The notes under the pieces were generated by a model. It did not search any database. It had not been told where the DNA came from and saw only the letters and a program-made list of their open reading frames with translations. Of a stretch of DNA of 64,000 bases, positions 62,747-64,000 are shown piece by piece; position 1 is the stretch's first letter, and each line of letters opens with the position of its first letter. Position numbers and translations under genes: made by a program. Source of the DNA: Rosellinia necatrix (lineage: Eukaryota > Ascomycota > Sordariomycetes > Xylariales > Xylariaceae); the NCBI GenBank assembly GCA_021209875.1, contig JAGYVD010000002.1, positions 558,001 to 622,000 of the forward strand. The letters run 5' to 3'.

Positions 62747-62889
62747 TAATATAGTTAAAAAAAAAAAAGCTTTTTATCTAGCTAATACAGCTAGTTAAAT
62801 AAAGATTATATAGCTTAGATAAGATAACCTAGCGTAAAAAAGCTTCTTGTCTTTGCAGGACCAGAAGCCTCTATTTAATCTATATTACA
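62747..62889 (+). repeat. Element E LTR-like repeat, right copy
   Basis: TAATATAGTTAAAAAAAA corresponds base for base to TAACACAGCCAGGAAGAG of the left copy with only C-to-T and G-to-A changes, and it ends tctatattaca like the left copy. Same 143-bp length. Heavier RIP here than on the left. Confidence 0.7.
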
Positions 62890-64000
62890 CTTTTATAGAC
62901 TTAACCATACTACCCTTAATAAACTGTACTATAAATAAAGCTAAAAATATTTATTTCTAGCTTTTTAAGGTTTACAATAAGCTTTAGTTTATAATTAATA
63001 AAAATAGCATATATTAGCTTAATAAATGATAACTTAATATTATAAAAATTAAAAAAAATTAAAAAGCAGTAGTTTTATAGCCGCTATAAAAACTTATATG
63101 CCAAAATTATTAATCTAAATTAAAAAATTTAATAAAAAAAAAAACAACAGTTTAAATAATATAATAAATGTTAATAAGAAAAAATTAAATTATTTTAATT
63201 TTAATATAACTTTATAATAATCGACTTAATTTTATTAAAAAATTACTAGCAATTTAAAAGTATTTTTATAATTAGATTTAAAAATATTTTTCAGCAAATA
63301 ATATATTAATTAATAATTATAAAAGATTATATTTAATTAATCGTAACAAGCTATTAAAACCTAGACTTTTTATTTTAATTAACTATGAAAATATAGTTTA
63401 TATAAATATTTTATAGTTTTTCTTTTCAACAGAAATAAAAAATTATTTAAAAACAGTATTTAGCTTTAAAAAATTTAATAATAAATTTAATAATTATTAA
63501 TATTGCGTTGATAAAAAGTTTTATATAAATATTATTTTTAAAGCTTGTTTAATTAAAAAAAATCTAATATTATAGTTTTAATTGCTCACTATATTTTAAA
63601 AATATAAAAATAATATTTTAATAATTTAACTTTTGAATATTATAAGTTAATTTTGTTTTAAATATAAGCTTAATTTTTAATATTTCAGCAGAAACTTTAT
63701 ATTAAATATAAGAAAAATATTCTAAATAACTTTTTAAAATCCGGCTAAATTAATTATATTTAATTAATTTTAATATATTTTAGCTTTTAAGCTATTTTGA
63801 AAAAGTTTTAAATTAAAAAGAATTCTGAAGCTTTTAACATTAATAATAAAAGCATTTAAAACCTATGTTTTATAAGCATTAATATATATAATTAAAAATA
63901 TATAAATTAATAAAATATTATATTTTAAACATAAAATATATATTATTATATATATAACGCCATAAACTTTTAAACAATTTTAAAATAACAAAGCTGCTTA
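62890..64000. other. AT-rich sequence to window end
   Basis: No recognisable gene, repeat or RNA. The start has an accatactaccc patch of normal composition; the rest is A/T-only. Confidence 0.4.

Larger units (their letters stand above)
54619..62889. mobile_element. Element E: region bracketed by 143-bp LTR-like repeats
   Basis: Two direct repeats of equal length lie 8.1 kb apart. The interior is decayed, A-rich on + near 56-58 kb and mixed elsewhere. No domain could be assigned with confidence; a YINN-like tetrad near 61.12 kb is too weak alone. The outer flanks (taaat and ctttt) do not match as a TSD, so the repeats may belong to two insertions or ends may be misplaced. A younger solo LTR interrupts it at 58874-59140. 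Confidence 0.45.

Noticed and set aside
1..64000. Mitochondrial or Plasmodium-type AT-rich genome
   Set aside because: No mitochondrial genes, rRNA or tRNA; fungal-type gypsy chromodomain and hAT remnants plus RIP-type copy differences point to ascomycete nuclear DNA.

Overview
The window is a gene-free, extremely AT-rich block (AT isochore) of a filamentous ascomycete (Pezizomycotina) nuclear genome. I infer this from three things. Only transposable elements are recognisable. Paired copies differ almost only by C:G-to-T:A transitions (the signature of repeat-induced point mutation, RIP). The few GC-richer patches are LTRs, transposon ends or late insertions. I could not name the species. I see no intact protein-coding gene, tRNA, rRNA or CRISPR array. 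The open frames are short accidents of AT-rich DNA or lie antisense to decayed transposon genes.

Left block (about 1.5-19.2 kb): a decayed Ty3/gypsy chromovirus on the + strand, with reverse transcriptase (RT) remnants at 5.45-5.83 kb and a GPY/F-linker plus chromodomain tail at 7.76-8.25 kb. Related LTR-like sequences lie at 1533-1702 and 18957-19155. Downstream of the chromodomain, about 3.4 kb of extra gag-like, low-complexity sequence is split by a complete 7265-bp LTR retrotransposon (element B, 9342-16606). B has equal 203-bp LTRs and a TGTTT target-site duplication (TSD).

Central block (about 20.6-49.2 kb): two copies of one gypsy element lie tail to tail, D' on + (20.6-43.5 kb) and D on - (49.0-44.9 kb). 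D' is split at its RT by a hAT DNA transposon (22765-40964) with CAGGGTTGG ends, an ATAATAAC TSD and a minus-strand hAT dimerisation-domain remnant. The hAT is itself split by a tandem array of a second gypsy family, G (25109-40207): two 6-kb interiors (G1, G2), six full or partial 244-bp LTRs, and a twice-repeated LTR-plus-600-bp unit between them. This is a three-level nest, and copy D preserves the unoccupied hAT site.

Right block (about 49.2-64 kb): a GC-rich orphan insert rich in hairpins (49.54-49.76 kb), a third G fragment (51.2-52.64 kb), a candidate 498-bp solo LTR (53143-53640), and a 143-bp LTR pair (54619-54761 and 62747-62889) bracketing about 8.3 kb of unassigned decayed sequence. 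Inside that lies a hardly mutated 267-bp solo LTR with a perfect ATAAG TSD (58874-59140).

Nothing here works as a gene set. The region is a fossil record of successive insertions, RIP inactivation and recombination. It is plausibly constitutive heterochromatin (pericentromeric, subtelomeric or an internal AT isochore).
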